A stretch of 64,000 nucleotides of DNA. It comes from Lagopus muta (Eukaryota > Chordata > Aves > Galliformes > Phasianidae). Of this stretch, positions 32,301 to 47,300 are shown piece after piece. Under the pieces are notes generated by a model. It ran no database searches, had not been told where the DNA came from, and saw only the letters and a program-made list of their open reading frames with translations. The stretch lies in assembly GCF_023343835.1 (NCBI RefSeq), contig NC_064438.1, forward strand, positions 18,682,077-18,746,076. Direction: 5' to 3'. The position numbers and the translations under genes are program-made. Numbering within the stretch: position 1 is the first letter of the stretch; every line of letters starts with the position of its first letter.

Positions 32301-35300
32301 CAACAATTTGATTTCTTAACAGCTGTCAGGTATTTACCTAATGGTCTGATATATAAGGCACTTGAATTAATAATCCAGTGGGATTGAGCTACTGATATAA
32401 AGCCTGGAAATTTGGCTTCTTGTTGTAGACTGTTTATGCTCTAGTTATTGCAAAGTGCAGTGCAGCAATTAGATTATTAAATTAAATAAATAGGTGCTAC
32501 TTTGTGACCTCCCCTGCCAAGTTCCATAATGAGATTGTTTATGAATTCTAAAACTATGTAATTAATTGAGGTTTGAATGTCTCTGTTGCTTATTACTGCA
32601 GAGATCACAAAGATAATAAATACTTTATTTTTCTTTTATTCTAATTCAGACAGTCATACCTAAATGGAGATATTTATTAAATTGTATGATAAACTTTAAA
32701 ATGTAGGTTACAACCTGCACAAGAATTTTCTGATGCCTAGCATCAAAACGACAGCAGAAATTAAATGTTTAGATAATATAGGTGTGGCATTTCTGCTACT
32801 GAGGAGATACTAAAATCGTATTTTGTGTTAAAAGAAATGTAATCTTATGTTAGACTTCTGTGTATTGTCCCCATTTTTCAGTACTGTATAAGGAAAAGTG
32901 CCCTGTTTTGTTGGAGACCAAAGCATTCAATTACCTGAAACTTCGTCATCTAGTTTTGTTTTTAAGATAGGCCACATGATCAGTATTGATCTGCTGGAGG
33001 AATTCAGACATAGTAACTTCTGTGCGTCAGCAGATATGGGTACTCTTGAAAAGCAGAGGAGGAGCATATTTCATAATTATTCTACTTACATTCCTGTAAT
33101 TAAGGATTAAAAGGCATTTTTAACATTTGTGCATATTTGTGTTTCACAAAGTAGGTATATTTCTAAAAGATCTTTTTTTTTGTTGTTTGACTGTGAAAGA
33201 GATTGAGAAATCAAGCTCGCAGGTACGCTTTCCAAAGAGATTGAAGCTCTTCATACTTACATTTGAAAAGCTTTGATAGTGTAGGTACAAGCTATGAACC
33301 TACGAATCTTAGTTGCAGGCATTGCTGCCTATGACCCCTGTCTGAAAAGATTTAAGTATCTTACTTAGACTGCTGACTTGCAATGAATAGAGAGGGTTGA
33401 GAATTGCATTTGTGGCAGTGCTTTTGTGCAGACAGTTTTCATTGTGTGAGTGTACTTTGTCTTGGAAAACCTACTATAAACATTGCTATGTTAATGTTCT
33501 GCTGTTTTTATTCCTGTCGCTGTATTGGAGTGTTTGTATATGAGAATGAACAATGCAATATGATAGATCATGGCAGGGAATCTACTAGCTGTAGAGTATG
33601 TTTCAGAATGTAAACGGGGTGTATTGTATGCTTAAATGTCTCTCTTCAATGGTTAAAGAGATATAAAAGAAAAATTAGATCATGCATTAAGTTCTGTTAT
33701 ATTTTGCAGGTGAAATGGTGAATGCTGGAGATGCGCTGTGTGAAATTGAAACAGACAAAGCAGTGGTTACCATGGAATCAAGCGATGATGGCATATTGGC
33801 AAAAATACTGGTAGGGATTCTGTCTGTCTGAGTAGGATGTTACCGTTTCTCTCAATGCATTTATTTGCATTCCTAGTGAAGGAAAAAACCCGTTATTTTT
33901 GTTTTGTAGCATCTGTTTAAAGGGACGCTGGTTGATAAGCTGCACAACCAGTTTTGTTAGTGTTTTCTTAAGAGCTTTTCAAATCAAAAAGTTTACTCAC
34001 ATCCTTAAACAAGGCAGAAGTTTTATGTTGTTTCATGCCAGCTATAATTCAACACCATCTTGATTTGAGTTCATTACAGAAAACCAAGTAAATAAAGGGA
34101 AGCTAACATTGTTTTTCACCTTCAAAGATTAATCATTAGATTAAATTCAAGCTTCTCTAATGCTTTTGCTTTCCATGACTGTATGCTGCAAGTATCTATA
34201 GTTTTAGAAAAAGCAGAGTAAGAATAGAATAGCTGTATCTGCATATATTCTTTGTCTCTCTTAATCTGTCTTTTAATGATCACATCTTGTTCAGTATAAC
34301 ATGCCATAAAAACTTAAATGAGTGGATGAAAATTTTAGAAGGGTAATTTCAGAGAAGTGATTATTCTTTCAGCAGAATTAATTCTTAAATTACCACTGAC
34401 TTTTTGCCTAAAATAGGTAAATTTGGACTGAAAATGGAGAATGAATAATTTTTTTAAAGAATTGTATTTAATATCCATTACCATTTTCTCATTCATGACC
34501 TGAGTGAGATCTGCTATGAACTGAAACTACTTTGTATAAAACTTCCACTGTAAAGTGAACCAGCATAAAGTCCATCCACTTTGCTTGCCACTGTGCTGCA
34601 GTGGCACCAGCTCAGAGGTTACTCCTCTGTACAGTTAAAGTTGTCTCCTCCAACTGTTTCACTTGTCATGCCTTATTTGTGCTTTGTTTATTTGTCAGCA
34701 AAATCAGGTTTCTTTTAGAACCTCCTTGGTTGTGGACACACACAGAGTAATAGAAATGTTCCAAAGTGACTTTTTTTTCCCAGTCTTTCCATATGATAGC
34801 CTCTAAGACTCATTGAGGTCTATGTAAAGGAGTTTTCTGGTGTTATGAATTTTGAAAATGCAGAGGACATGATTAAAAAAATCCAGGAGGTAGAAAGTTA
34901 ACCAATATAATAACGTTTTTTTCAGTCTCTTCTAGTTCTGAGCTGCAAAGGCTGCATAGATTTGTTTTTATTCTTCTAAAGTATTTTTAAACACATACTG
35001 TTAAAAACACACACTCTGCAGTTATCTGGGCTGGAAACATTTATTGGAAAATACGGAATGCTGGAGTTTTCACCTAGCTATTTATCTTAAAGAAGTGCTA
35101 TAGGCTCAATACGAAGAGCAGTGACAGCTTTGAATGCTCATGTCACACTGACTTGTAGACGAAGTCTAACTAGGAGAAGCGTTACTGAATCATCAGCTGT
35201 CCCTGTTGAATTTCTGCATGTTATCATAGCATCCTTAAAGCTCTCTGATATCAAAATTGCAATAAAGATTTATACAGCACAAACATATGCTAACGCTTAT

Positions 35301-38300
35301 TGGTCTGTTTAAGTACCATATGTAGAATGATTACTGAAGTAGAGCTGCTCTCTATTTTGTATGCACAGCCTTGTAAAGAAATGAAGATGTGCAAAAAAAA
35401 AAAATCCAAACCCAACACTGATTAGTTGTTATTAACTGTTACATGTCAATATGAGAAGCATTTTGAACTTGTGGGGCATCTGTTTTGTGTTGTCGTTGAT
35501 GCTGAATACAAGATTCATAGCAAATGACTGAGTATTACGCTGACAAGCATGGTTTTTTAAATGCCTTATTTAGTGCTAAATATGATAGTGCTGTGAAATT
35601 ATTAGGGTGTATAATCTTAGTATTTTCTATTTTTAGCATTATTTTCTTTTGTTTTTCCCAATTTTTGTGCTTCAATGAGTCGATTAGGTAGGTTATGTTT
35701 GCAGTTGCTTCAAACTGCTGTTTTATTTGATTGTGAGTGGTGGTAATACTGCCAATATGCACACTTACACAAATCTGCTTATCAACAGACCTTCCTGTGA
35801 TAGGATCTTTCAGCCTTAGTCCAAGCAGTTCACAATTTTTTTGTTTGGCCTTCTGTTATCCTGGGGTACTTTAATCTCAATAAAAATAAAATGTGATGAA
35901 ATCTTGATGCATAATTTCTTTTCTCAGGCAAAGCTTTTCAAAATACTAATGGGAAAAAAGTGCACCAGGAGATCAGAACAGGAAACATCCATCTACGTCT
36001 TAGGGTTGATTTTATTGTTTTGTTTTGTTTTTTTCATATAATAATTACTCTTAAAGTATTATTTACCTAGTGTTTATGGAGGGAAAAGAAGTAGACTGGC
36101 AAAACTGTAAATATGGAATGTTTTATGAGAATATAGACAAGATTGGCTTTGCTGTTCTTTCTTAGATCTAGTGTTGGTCTTTCTGGGTAGAGAGGCAGGT
36201 AATCTTGTGAAATGTGATGCATCCTGTTAGCAGAGTTAGAGTATGTGAGCAACAGCGTCCTAGTATTTGCAGCTGCTGGTACAGTCTTTATGGTTTTGCA
36301 GCATTCTGTTTTATTAGTGTTTAAGTTTCTAGAAAACTTGGCTTTATCTACTAAGAACAATATGATACCTTATCACGTACATCATTATTTTGTTTCTGTT
36401 TTAGTTTAGGCTTTTCAAATGTTTGATAGTAATTTGCCTTTTCTTACAAAGTTATCAGCAGTGCAGATGCACCAGGTCTACTTGAGGCAAATGTTTATGC
36501 AACGTGGCTTTTTGAGAGAAGAATGAATGTGTCTACTCATTGTTCAGAAATTGGCTGTGTTTGGGCTGATACAGTTGAAGTTATACAGAACTACTTTTTT
36601 TGCCCCAGTGAGCTTTGGAACCTGGCATTGATGCCCTGGAAATGTTAATGCCTGTGAGGGCCTGGAGAGTTGTACTTGTTCAACTGTTGTGAAGACCATC
36701 AGAGTATCCAATTGTGCAGCCCTTCTTCAGGTTGTTAAGTTAATGTAGTGGCTGTGATTTTATTTGCTACAGCATTGAAGAGCTATTTTGACTGTGGTAC
36801 AGGTACAACTTAACTTTAGAAGGAGCATCTAAAACTAATTGGGCTTATCCAGTCTATATATATTCTATTCTTCCTGCGTGATTTCTGTTTGGATGTTTTC
36901 TGAAATAGTGAATTACCACATTAGTGTTAGCACTTCCTTTTTGGACAGACTTGTTTTTTCATACCATTTGTATTAAACTAGGTACACTACAGTGGTGGAT
37001 GTTAGCATGAAGCAAATGTTATGTTCTTCAAAAAGAAGAAAAGAGATGCTACTGTTGCTGTAGGGTTTGGGGACTTTGGCTTCTGTTTTTTAGCTTCTGC
37101 ATTTATGAGTTGTTTGTTTGTTTGTTTGTTTGTTTGTTTTTAAGAAGTACCACTACCAGATACATTGTAGTTATTTCAAGGCACATTGCTGTATGTGTCT
37201 GGCAAAATGTTCAGGCTTTCTTCTGAAAGATCCACATCCATTTCCCAAAGAATCTAATGCAACATTTTCTTAGAGATGCTCTGTAGCGTGTAACTCCTGC
37301 ACTTTGACTTCTGAACGCTAGCTTTAGATGTATGGGGCTTTGGTGCATTAGTTGATACTTCTCTTTTACCTTATAATAGCAGCTGTAGTTAATTACAGTC
37401 ATGAATCTTTGTTACTAATGGTAGAAATGAAACAGGATATATTTTCCTGAAGGAGTGTCATTAATATACCTGAAATTTTCAGTTACCCTTTTTAGTCATG
37501 AGTCTAGACAATGCAATATTTAACTGAATGTTCTCATTGCCTTAAATTTAGGTAGAAGAAGGAAGCAAAAATATACGGTTGGGCTCCCTAATTGGTCTGC
37601 TGGTAGAAGAAGGACAGGACTGGAAACAGGTTGAAATACCAGCTGATGCTAGTGATCCATCTTCTCCGGCACGACCTGCAGCTGCTGTTACCTCAACTCC
37701 TGCAGGTCCATCAGTTTCAGCCCCTCCTAAAGTGGAACATCAACCTGGAAAACTGCAGTGAGTTTTCATGCCCATTATGGAATTGAACTTTTTTTTGTTT
37801 AGATTAGTAGAGCTGATTCTGAGCTTAGATGAATTTTTGTTCACAGTTGATGTACACTGATGCTTATGGATCAGGTGGTCAGTTTACATTTAACTTGCTT
37901 TCTGTGTTGTTTTTTGTTGGTTTGTTTTTTGAGAAAGGTAAGACAACATTCCATACATTCTAAGTTCTTGTACTTTTTGGTACTGGAAAAGAATTGTTTT
38001 CATTTTCATAACAAAGGAATAAGAAAAACTCAAGACCATGACTTATGTGCTCTATGTGAGAAATGATAGAGGTGTAACCTTTGAATGAGTCCCTGAAGCT
38101 CATTGCTTATGTTGTTATAAACTGCTCTTGAAGAATGTATTTGGTTCTGCACTTATCTTCCTTTTCCAGTATATTGTGTAACTACTGAAGGAGGAAAATT
38201 TGGAGATGAGTTTTCTAGTCCTTATTTTGGTTCTTTTAAGTCACTGTCATGTTTTCAAATTCAACCTTATGTTAAAGCTTGTTGAAGGGCCGCATTATGA

Positions 38301-41300
38301 TTTGTTAGGATCACAGCCTTTGAACAGAACTGTTTTCTTCCCCAACTATTGTTTCTGAAATACAGCATATGTCTTATAGTTTCTCTTGATATATGGAAGT
38401 AAGTAAACCTTACTATTTAAATAGTTAATTTTTTTCTCCCCACTTCTTTAGGTTTCGCTTAAGTCCTGCAGCTCGCAACATTGTGGAGACGCATGGGCTA
38501 GATCCAAGCAGTGTTACACCTTCTGGGCCTCGAGGAATCTTCACTAAAGAGTACGTAGCTGTTCAGTTAGATTGGAAAAAACCTATTAAGTGGATAGGGA
38601 GAATAGATGAGGACATGCTTTAAAAAGTCTTTAAAGTTCCAAAATAAAATGAATTTTTTGGTTTTTGTATCCTGTCATGGCTGTTCAATTCTGCTATTCT
38701 GTTTCCTGCAGTTCAGCCTAACAGCTGGCTGTCAACACCTAGGCAGCAGTGTGGGCTACTGTTGTGGATGTGAAGGATTTTGCTACTCAGAGGTGCAGTC
38801 AGAGCCAAAACAAAACAACTCTGGACTGTTTTCATCAGTTCCTTTTCTTTGATAAATTAAAGTTTTTTTCCTTAACTGAAGTTCAACCAGGAAATCTGTC
38901 AGAATTGTTTGATTTCTCTGTTGTTAAACTAGGGAGAGCAATGAAATGCAATGCTATTGAATCCAGAGTTCTGTTGTGTTTTTTTTTCCCCTTTATTTAT
39001 TTTTATTTAGTGCTTGTCTTTGGCTTGAGGAATCTTTGTTGTGATGGAGCTCCTGGGTAGTTTAATCTTCTTCTGAATATTCTGAGCTGATGATTGATAT
39101 TCAACCCTTAGAGCTGGGAGGTTGTATATAAAAACCCCCCATGGTAGATCCAGAATTCTTAACCTTGAAATAGTATATTTTCTTTGCATTAGTGTGTGAA
39201 GTATTAGAGATAAGAGCTTTCAACAGAAGTACTGCTTTTTTTTTCTTTTTTCTTTTTTTTTAAGTGAAATTGTTGCTTTCAACAGATGCCTTCCTTCACT
39301 TTCACAGACCTTGAAAGCTGCTGTAATACCATTTGAAAGACAACTAGGTTAGTGTAACTCTGAAGTTAATTCAGAGAAGCAGATAGTGGAAGTTTTCCTT
39401 GCTTTTTCAAAACTTCTTCCTAGTGCCTTTGGCTGAGTTGAATTAAAATAGGATTTTGAGTGGATGGAATATTCTGTGTAACAGCAACAAAGTATCTGAA
39501 GTTATTTTCTTCCTTGTGGTATTCTCTGGCGCATTAGTAGTCCTGGCAGGTGGAAACCCTCTAGGAGTTTGAACCACCTAATTAACATCCCCTAGTTGTC
39601 ATGGTGTTGTAGCAAATCTATTTCAGTTGCTACAAAAACTACTTACTGAAAAAAAATAAGATTTTGTTGATACGTTGCACTTCTGTAAAAAATGAAAGCA
39701 ACAAAAAAAAAAACCCCAAAACCACACACACAAAAAGATTGGACTGTGAAAATATTTTTAAAATGTGGACTGATTTTTTACTATTTTTTAACTGTTACTT
39801 TGAAATGATGTTAATCTTTCAGATGCCTGCAGGCTTTGCTACTATGCTTTGAAATAAAATGCTTGCAGGTTTTTGTAGAGAGCTGCTGCAGAAATATTTC
39901 CTTGAATACTGCTAACTTGAGATCCCTGTTAAAATATGTGCTATAGTTTATAGCTGAGCGACTCATAGTCTTCTTCCCAAGCAGACTTGTGATTGATTAT
40001 TTTTTTTTGAGGGAGTGTTGCATGTTCACTTTTCACTTTTAAACACTGAGTTTCCTTATTGAACGGAGCTTATCAGATTACCAGAAACAAAGAAAGATAG
40101 TGAGTTGTATAGGCAAGCAAAATTCATTTCTACCAGCATTCTATCTTTAGATTCAGTCTACTGTGAATTCTGCTTTTATCAGCAGTAGGTTGTTTTACAT
40201 GATAGGTTTCCCCGTCATAATTTCCTTCCTTAGCAGACTGATGCATTTTTTTCTAGACAATATATTGTGTTCTTTTCAGAAATACACTAGCAAATCGATG
40301 TGTTAACAGAAATTGACCTCTGTTAAAGGTTACAACAAGTAACCTCAGACACTGTATTTAGGAGAGTTATGTTAAAATTGCTGATTGTCTCAGTCTGCTT
40401 CTATCTTGTCTCATCCTATTTACTGAGTATGTAGAAATTTGCAAATGCAACCACTACAAGGCATGCATGTTAGGTACCAGCAATACCTGAGTTCTCTGAG
40501 ACCATGTTCCTCCCACTGGTACCTTCTTATCTGCTCTCAGTAAGTGTGACTGGGGATTTCAGAGCTGCTCAGGCATTTGCGTTGTCCTCTTGCAAGTAAG
40601 ACGTAGGGCATTTATGTCGTACTGATTTTGCAGAGTCGTTTTATGGGTATGTATTGAGTGCAGAGGTATAGTGAGATCTGGGCTGCATATTGCTTATCAG
40701 CTGCCAGTATGTATAAATGAGTTCCTTCTATAATGTTGATAGTGCAGTAGAAGCTTCTGATGTGTAATGTTTCCCTCTTCCAAGAAGTCTTCCATAAATA
40801 TGCCGATGTTGTGCATCTCATGTTGCCAACGTTTGGATCTTCAGTGTTTATTAGGTGTGTTTATATCCTCTAGCTTGTCTATTTCACACAATTTATCTTT
40901 TGAGCACAAAATGCAGTGTTTACTTCAGCCATTCATGGAATTTTGGCTGATGAGATAAAGTGCAAAGTGTTAGTCTGCATGTTTCTGTAGTAGTGATTAA
41001 ACTGAAGAGGTGCAGAATTTGAATACTACTAATAATAACTGTTTAGTATAACATTCTGTTGTTTAACAGATGTTCACTAAGCTCTGATGTCTTTTCTGGA
41101 TATTGGACTACTCTCTTCCATGTTTGTTACCTCTCCCTCTCATTGTTCTCCATTGTTGTCCTGTGTCGATAGGGATTTTATAGAGTAATTAGAAAGGGAT
41201 AGTGGCTTTTTTTCTTTGCAGTTCTAATGAAATACCTCCTTGACATTGTGCAGAAATCTGTTTAATTTGATATATTCCTCCAACTCTTTTATTCGGGCTC

Positions 41301-44300
41301 TCAATCTTGCAGCCATGACAGTCCTAAAACATTGCTATGCCTGTTTTTCAGAATCAGTTGAATTATGTTTTTGGTTGGTTTTTTTTTGTTTGTTGTTTTG
41401 TAAAAAATAAATAGTAAATCTCAGGCTCGCATGAGTTTCAAAAATTGTCAAGTATAAATTTTAGTCTAAAAATAAGCTCAACTTTCACAATAAGGATTTC
41501 GGTTAATGTGCTAGCAGCCACCAAAACCATTAAAGCATTTTAACGTGGTTGTAATAGGTAGGACCATCTGTTTTTTATGCCATATGCATAATACATTGAA
41601 GTAATTTTAAAGCATTTCCTTCACTTTAAATATATAAGAAGTTATTGAAGCTTTATTCTGTGTAATATGAGAATGATATAATGAACAGATGGTCTGTGTT
41701 ATGATTGCCAAGTTAAAACTTTTGAGTAACTCTTAGTAGCTTCCAGTTAACTAGGGAAGTTACATTACATCATGATGTTTCTTCGTGTGTATGTGTGTGT
41801 GTAACATTGTAATGGCAGAGGATGATTTTCATTCTGTGAAATTTAATTTTAATTCTCCCTTCATGTAGTAGTTATGTTACATCCTAAACAAATATTTTTT
41901 TAGACAAGTTTTAGCTAGTGGGTAAATTGAGAAAGCAAGGAACAACTTTCACATTGAATTTACATCCTGACTTCAGACTTTTTTTTAAAGTATTAGTCGA
42001 AGTATCTACTGGGGCTAAAAGAATAAATTAAAGCAAATAATCAAGGAGTAAACAGATACTACAGAAAGTGGAGCTTTTCAGATTCTAATTCTTGAATCTA
42101 GAGTGATAAATTGTTAGGAAAAAAATACAGAGCCTTTATTGGTGTTCTGAGATTCTGTCTCTTTACAAAAAGCTAATACCATATGAACTGTTAACTCTTA
42201 CTCAAGTAGATTCGCACTTAAGCAGTAATTAATGAAATTTGTAAATATTTTTGTTTGGTGTCTTAAGTTTAGAAGCCATTCTAAGGTTGTCAGTGGTCTG
42301 ATTTTAGATTTCTTTTACATTTTCTCTGCCAGTTTGTAATAAACCTTTGTGTACGTAAACACTTGAGAACATTTGTGCTGTGGTGATGATGGCTTCATAA
42401 AGTGATAGAGGAGCACATAGGGTAAATGATACAAGATTGTGTTACCAGATCTGGAGCATAAAGAGGTGATAAATGACTGATGCAGCTTTTTTGCCAAGTC
42501 ACTAGTGCAGATAAACTTTATTAGTATCGCATACTAGCATGTAGCGTTTGCGATAGATGGTAGTGGTGTAGATGAAGTGTGGACTTGCATGCTATCTCTG
42601 TACCTGTTTATCCATATTTAGGTCAGAAGGTACAGATGAATGATTAGTAAATGTATTACTTCATTGATGAGTGCTCACTTTATAGTGAGCACTATTTATA
42701 AAGTAGCATTAGAAACCATTTACAAGTAATTAATTTATATTTAGTTGAAGTGATCACCAAAATAGCAAATGAAACAACTGTTTTTTTTTTTTTGAGACCT
42801 TATAGCATGAGCACGAGTGCTCTGATGCCTTATTTACAAGAAATGTTAGTGCAATTCACAAAATGCCTTGTACACTGATGTTAGTGGTCATGAATTTTAT
42901 GCTTCTCTGACACAAATGGCTTCTGTTACTGCATATTCAAAGCCCTTTTGTTAACAGGAGTGCTGAACCTTTGATTTGAGAACAGAAATGTGAGCACACA
43001 AAGGAAGGTTGCTAACCTATTAGAATTAGTGATGGAATAGCAACGCTTTGGGAATTTTTGAAATTTTTTCTTCATTCTCAGTATTTCATTGTGCTTAATC
43101 ACCAGGGATGCTCTTAAACTTCTGCAAGGGAAGCAGAAAAGTAAACCCAGTGAATTGAAACCTGTGGTTTCTCCAGCTACTCCTCAGCCTTCTGCAGTGC
43201 CTTCTGTTTTGCCAGCAACAGCTGTGGCTTCTGCTTCTGCAAGGCCAATAGATCCACCAGTTTCTACACCAGGACAACCTGCTGCGCCGGTAATGTTTCT
43301 TTTAAGTCCTCGATGATGTAAGAAGTAAATATTGCCACTGCTGCTTAGGTAGTGATGTGAAACTTCCAAGACTGAAATCTTTCTTTCTGTCTGTCTTCAC
43401 TGATATTTCAGTCAATTTTTTAAAAAATTACTTTCTTCTATGAAGAAGATGAGAAGAAGTTTGCATTGAAATATTACTCAATTTATTTGGAAGAGTAAGA
43501 AGGAAGATTTGCGGTGAAAACCATCTGAAGTGACCGCTCTGGGAACTGAGAAAGCAGTAACTTGCTTAGGAAATACTCTACTATTTAACTATTCAAGCAA
43601 TATGTAATATTTGGCACGTGAAGATGAGTGTTTGTATACCCTAGCTGAGAATTCAAGCCTGAATATTTGGGCATATTCTAGCAGACTTCTTCACAAAAAT
43701 GAGTAGGGCTAATTCTATGCTGTTAATCCCAGTTCAGTGGAATAGACTAGAGCACTCACTGATCTTAACTGTATTTAAATTGAGCAGTTGGAATGTATAT
43801 CTGATCTTGAGGTGCTCAAAGTGCATCAAGGCTGGAGTTTTGTTGCAGCAGAGGGGAACGTATATTTATTTTCTTGATATTTAGTGTGTAGCACATGATT
43901 TCTTTCAGGGTACGTTCACAGAAATACCAGCTAGCAACATCCGAAGAGTTATTGCGAAGAGATTAACAGAGTCTAAAACTACTATACCTCATGCATATGC
44001 TGCTGCTGACTGTGACATTGATGCTATTTTGAAATTAAGAAGTGAATTGGCTAAAGGTTAGTGATTTAACTGATCTGCTGTAGCACATGGTATTAATGTG
44101 TACTTTGTCTTGTTCACATCATCTCATGTCCAGTAAGTGTGGATTTTTCTATGGACAGAACATGACATATTCCAATAATCTTTCTTGGTGTCCTGTATAC
44201 AGACTCAAGCTGTAATCTTATGGTATCTTGACAAGTTATCCAATTCCAACAAGATACAGGAAAATAGAGCTGTTACTTTGCTGAGTAATGCGATTCTTTG

Positions 44301-47300
44301 TAGACAGCTGCAGAGAACTGTGTGTTGTCCACTGCATTTTTGTTTCATTCCATCCATTAATGTCTTGCATTTCATTTTTGTCCATGGAACTCCAACTAAT
44401 TTTAATCCATTGAGGAATGAAGTTTAGCTCTTTAGGAGAAGTAGCTTTCTCAGTAAATCTATGTAGGTTCCTCCAAAAATAATGCTTTTTATTTGTTTTA
44501 ATGGAAACTACAACATAAACCATTTGCTATGTCCCTCTGTTGCCATCTCTTGCATGACAACAAAATGTAGCTGAGTGCTGTTGAAGAGATTCAAACTTTA
44601 CTACCATACTACCAACATCTGCTTCTCACATGGTAGGCCAACATAAAATAGGAAGCATTTAAACATATTTGTTTTTAAGGTAGAACCTGATGAATTAGTC
44701 AAAATGACCATGACATATGATTGACTTCACTGCTTGAAAATGATTCTATTGGCTGTATGTTTCTATGTTGACTATTCTTCACATGTGATATATTTGATAT
44801 ACTGGAATTTGGTTGATATCAGTCAGTATCTGTTTTGTCAGTTGCAGCCAAACTGATTAGTCATAGCTTTTAAAATTAATTTCCATTTTTACAGGAGCAA
44901 ATCCCTTTTCAAATCAAATCAGGAAAATATTGATTAATTTATCTTTTGATAGCTTCAATTTATAATGCTGGTGAAAGAATAGCTTAATTTTTACAAAACT
45001 TGAATTTTCAATACCTACAAGTTTGGAATCTATTCTGGGCACTCAAATTATATTTCTGCTGCTTTGTAAATTTAATTTTCTTGTTCATTCCATTTTATGA
45101 AATTTAATTTTCTGCACTGCAGTAGTTCAGTCTACACGAACAACTACTTAATTCTGTTTGATGAAGTAGACGTGTCCACGTATGCTTCATAGCCTAATGC
45201 AAAACCTGTTACTTCAGTTAAAGAAAGTGTCTGAAGGCCCTTTGTTTAGTGACTGCATGATGAGGCTAAACGTTATTTTTTTTTTATAAGTTATTTAATG
45301 CACGCTATGCAGTGAGTGCTTTGTAAGTAAGAATAAGGGGCACAAAAATGCGTACGTTGCCCTGAGATGACAAGCACTGAAAACTACTACCTTCCTGAAC
45401 AGTTGTCATGTCATCACTCAAGACAACCGTCAAGTTAATGAAAAAATTTCCAGTTTCAAATACTTAATGACCAGTGACATATTGTAACTTAATACTCTCA
45501 AAGTAATTTTTTATTGTTGCAGCTTTGGGTGATGATCCACAAGTAGATATTCCTTAGGCAAGTCGTATGGAAATCATTCAGTGATTAAACAAGAAAGTTA
45601 TTGGTGTTGCCATTTAGTCATCTTCATTTATTCTTGTGTGTTTTCTTTCTTTGTTCCTTTTATTTTATTTTATTTTATTTTATTTTAAGCATCGCAAGAG
45701 AAGATAGTGGTGTATTTTGTTTTTTTTTCTGAAAAAAAATCATAATTGCCCTAGACAGAATGCCTGGATACTTTTTTTTTGTCTGACAGCTGTCATGATG
45801 GCAGCTGAGAAATTCATCTTATTATGAGAATTATGTATTTAATATTGTGTAAATATAATATATCTTCATGTAAATACAATATATCTTCATGATAATTCTG
45901 TAGCAAGTATGGAATATTCTACATTGTATCTGTAGGCTTTACTGCAGTTGCCAGTCAGTACTTCAGTCCTAAAACCTTCATGAAAAATAATGCAGCACAT
46001 ATTTAGCAATCATTTCTATCCCTTCTTCCAAATTTTAGGGGAAGAAAGCAAATGTAGTAAATTATATGCAATGTTTCTTATGCTCAGATGCAATCCAGTC
46101 CTGTGGAGGTTATTTTGTATGCTTGTAGATAACGCTGCCTTTCTTGTATGTAGTATTGCTCTTTACTTAATTCACTTGCTTACTTGCATATTATTTTGCT
46201 GCTCAGTTTAAAATATATTGTTAACTCAATTTAAGGATTCACAGATGCTTTCACCTTCATAATTCTTACATTATAACGTCCCAGGGGTAACTGGACAGTG
46301 ACATACCTTTAAATCATGGCTGAATAAAAGCTGATCTTTGCAATTATTCCAGCTAATGCGTGAAAGTACATGAAGATTAGTAACATGCAGTGTTGTTTTT
46401 GTACAGTACTTTTCTACATGCAAAGTAAATACAAAAGGCCTAAACCACGCATGGACTACTTGTCATAGGAACGTGTATTAACACTCAAGTTTCTAAGTGC
46501 TCTAACTTTATATCAAAAACTAGAAGGAATGTCTCTGCTGAGGAGACTTTTCATTCCTGATATTCCTTTTGTTACAAGAAGAGGAAAAGGGTTCTCACTT
46601 TTATGGTAATAAAGATGAGTTACATTCTGGCACTGTTTCTAAGAAGCAAATCTACTGATTTACTGGAATTTTGTCATCACACAAGTCTGATAAGCATATC
46701 TTAAAGGCAATGGTGTTTTTCTTTTTTCAGATGACATTAAAGTATCTGTAAATGATTTTATTATCAAGGCAGCTGCAGTTACTCTCAAGGTAAGTGAACA
46801 ATTGACTTTAATACATTTTATAGTAAACTGCAAAGGAGTATTTTGTAAGACTATGTGAAGATAGGAATGCAATCATAGCAAAGCTTCTAATACTTTGTCA
46901 TTTAGTGTCAGTTCTTCTGAGCTATGTGAGTAGAATTCTCCACACTGTCTGTACTGTGGACTGTAAAAATGAGGTTTTTTGGTAATGCTCTTCATAGTAC
47001 AGTTATGAGCAGAAACTCTGCAGGTGATAGAGCAGTTGATGCTTTGTCAGCAGGCTGAGGCAATTGGCAAGATAGTGTATTTGGTTATTTTATTTTTTTC
47101 TTAAAGTTTTAAACAAATGTTTATTGAAATCTTACACCTGTGTTGTGTATTAGCTCAGATGTATTTCAATGATGTACTCGGTCACTTGTGCTTTGAATTA
47201 AATGTTCTTCAGGGAACCAATCTTTGCTTGTTTCTGAAAGCTGTCATTTGTTCCCCTTGTATGTGTAAAGGTTCAACTACTGCAATACATCCTGAAGTTA

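Larger units (their letters stand above)
29737..33709 (+). other. PDHX: PDHX intron 2
   Basis: About 4 kb, AT-rich, with the AAT microsatellite and a CTCF-like motif. No mobile element was identified with confidence. Confidence 0.85.
44057..46730 (+). other. PDHX: PDHX intron 7
   Basis: About 2.7 kb. It holds the deleted mariner element, the ATTTT microsatellite and the 21-bp tandem duplication. Confidence 0.85.
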
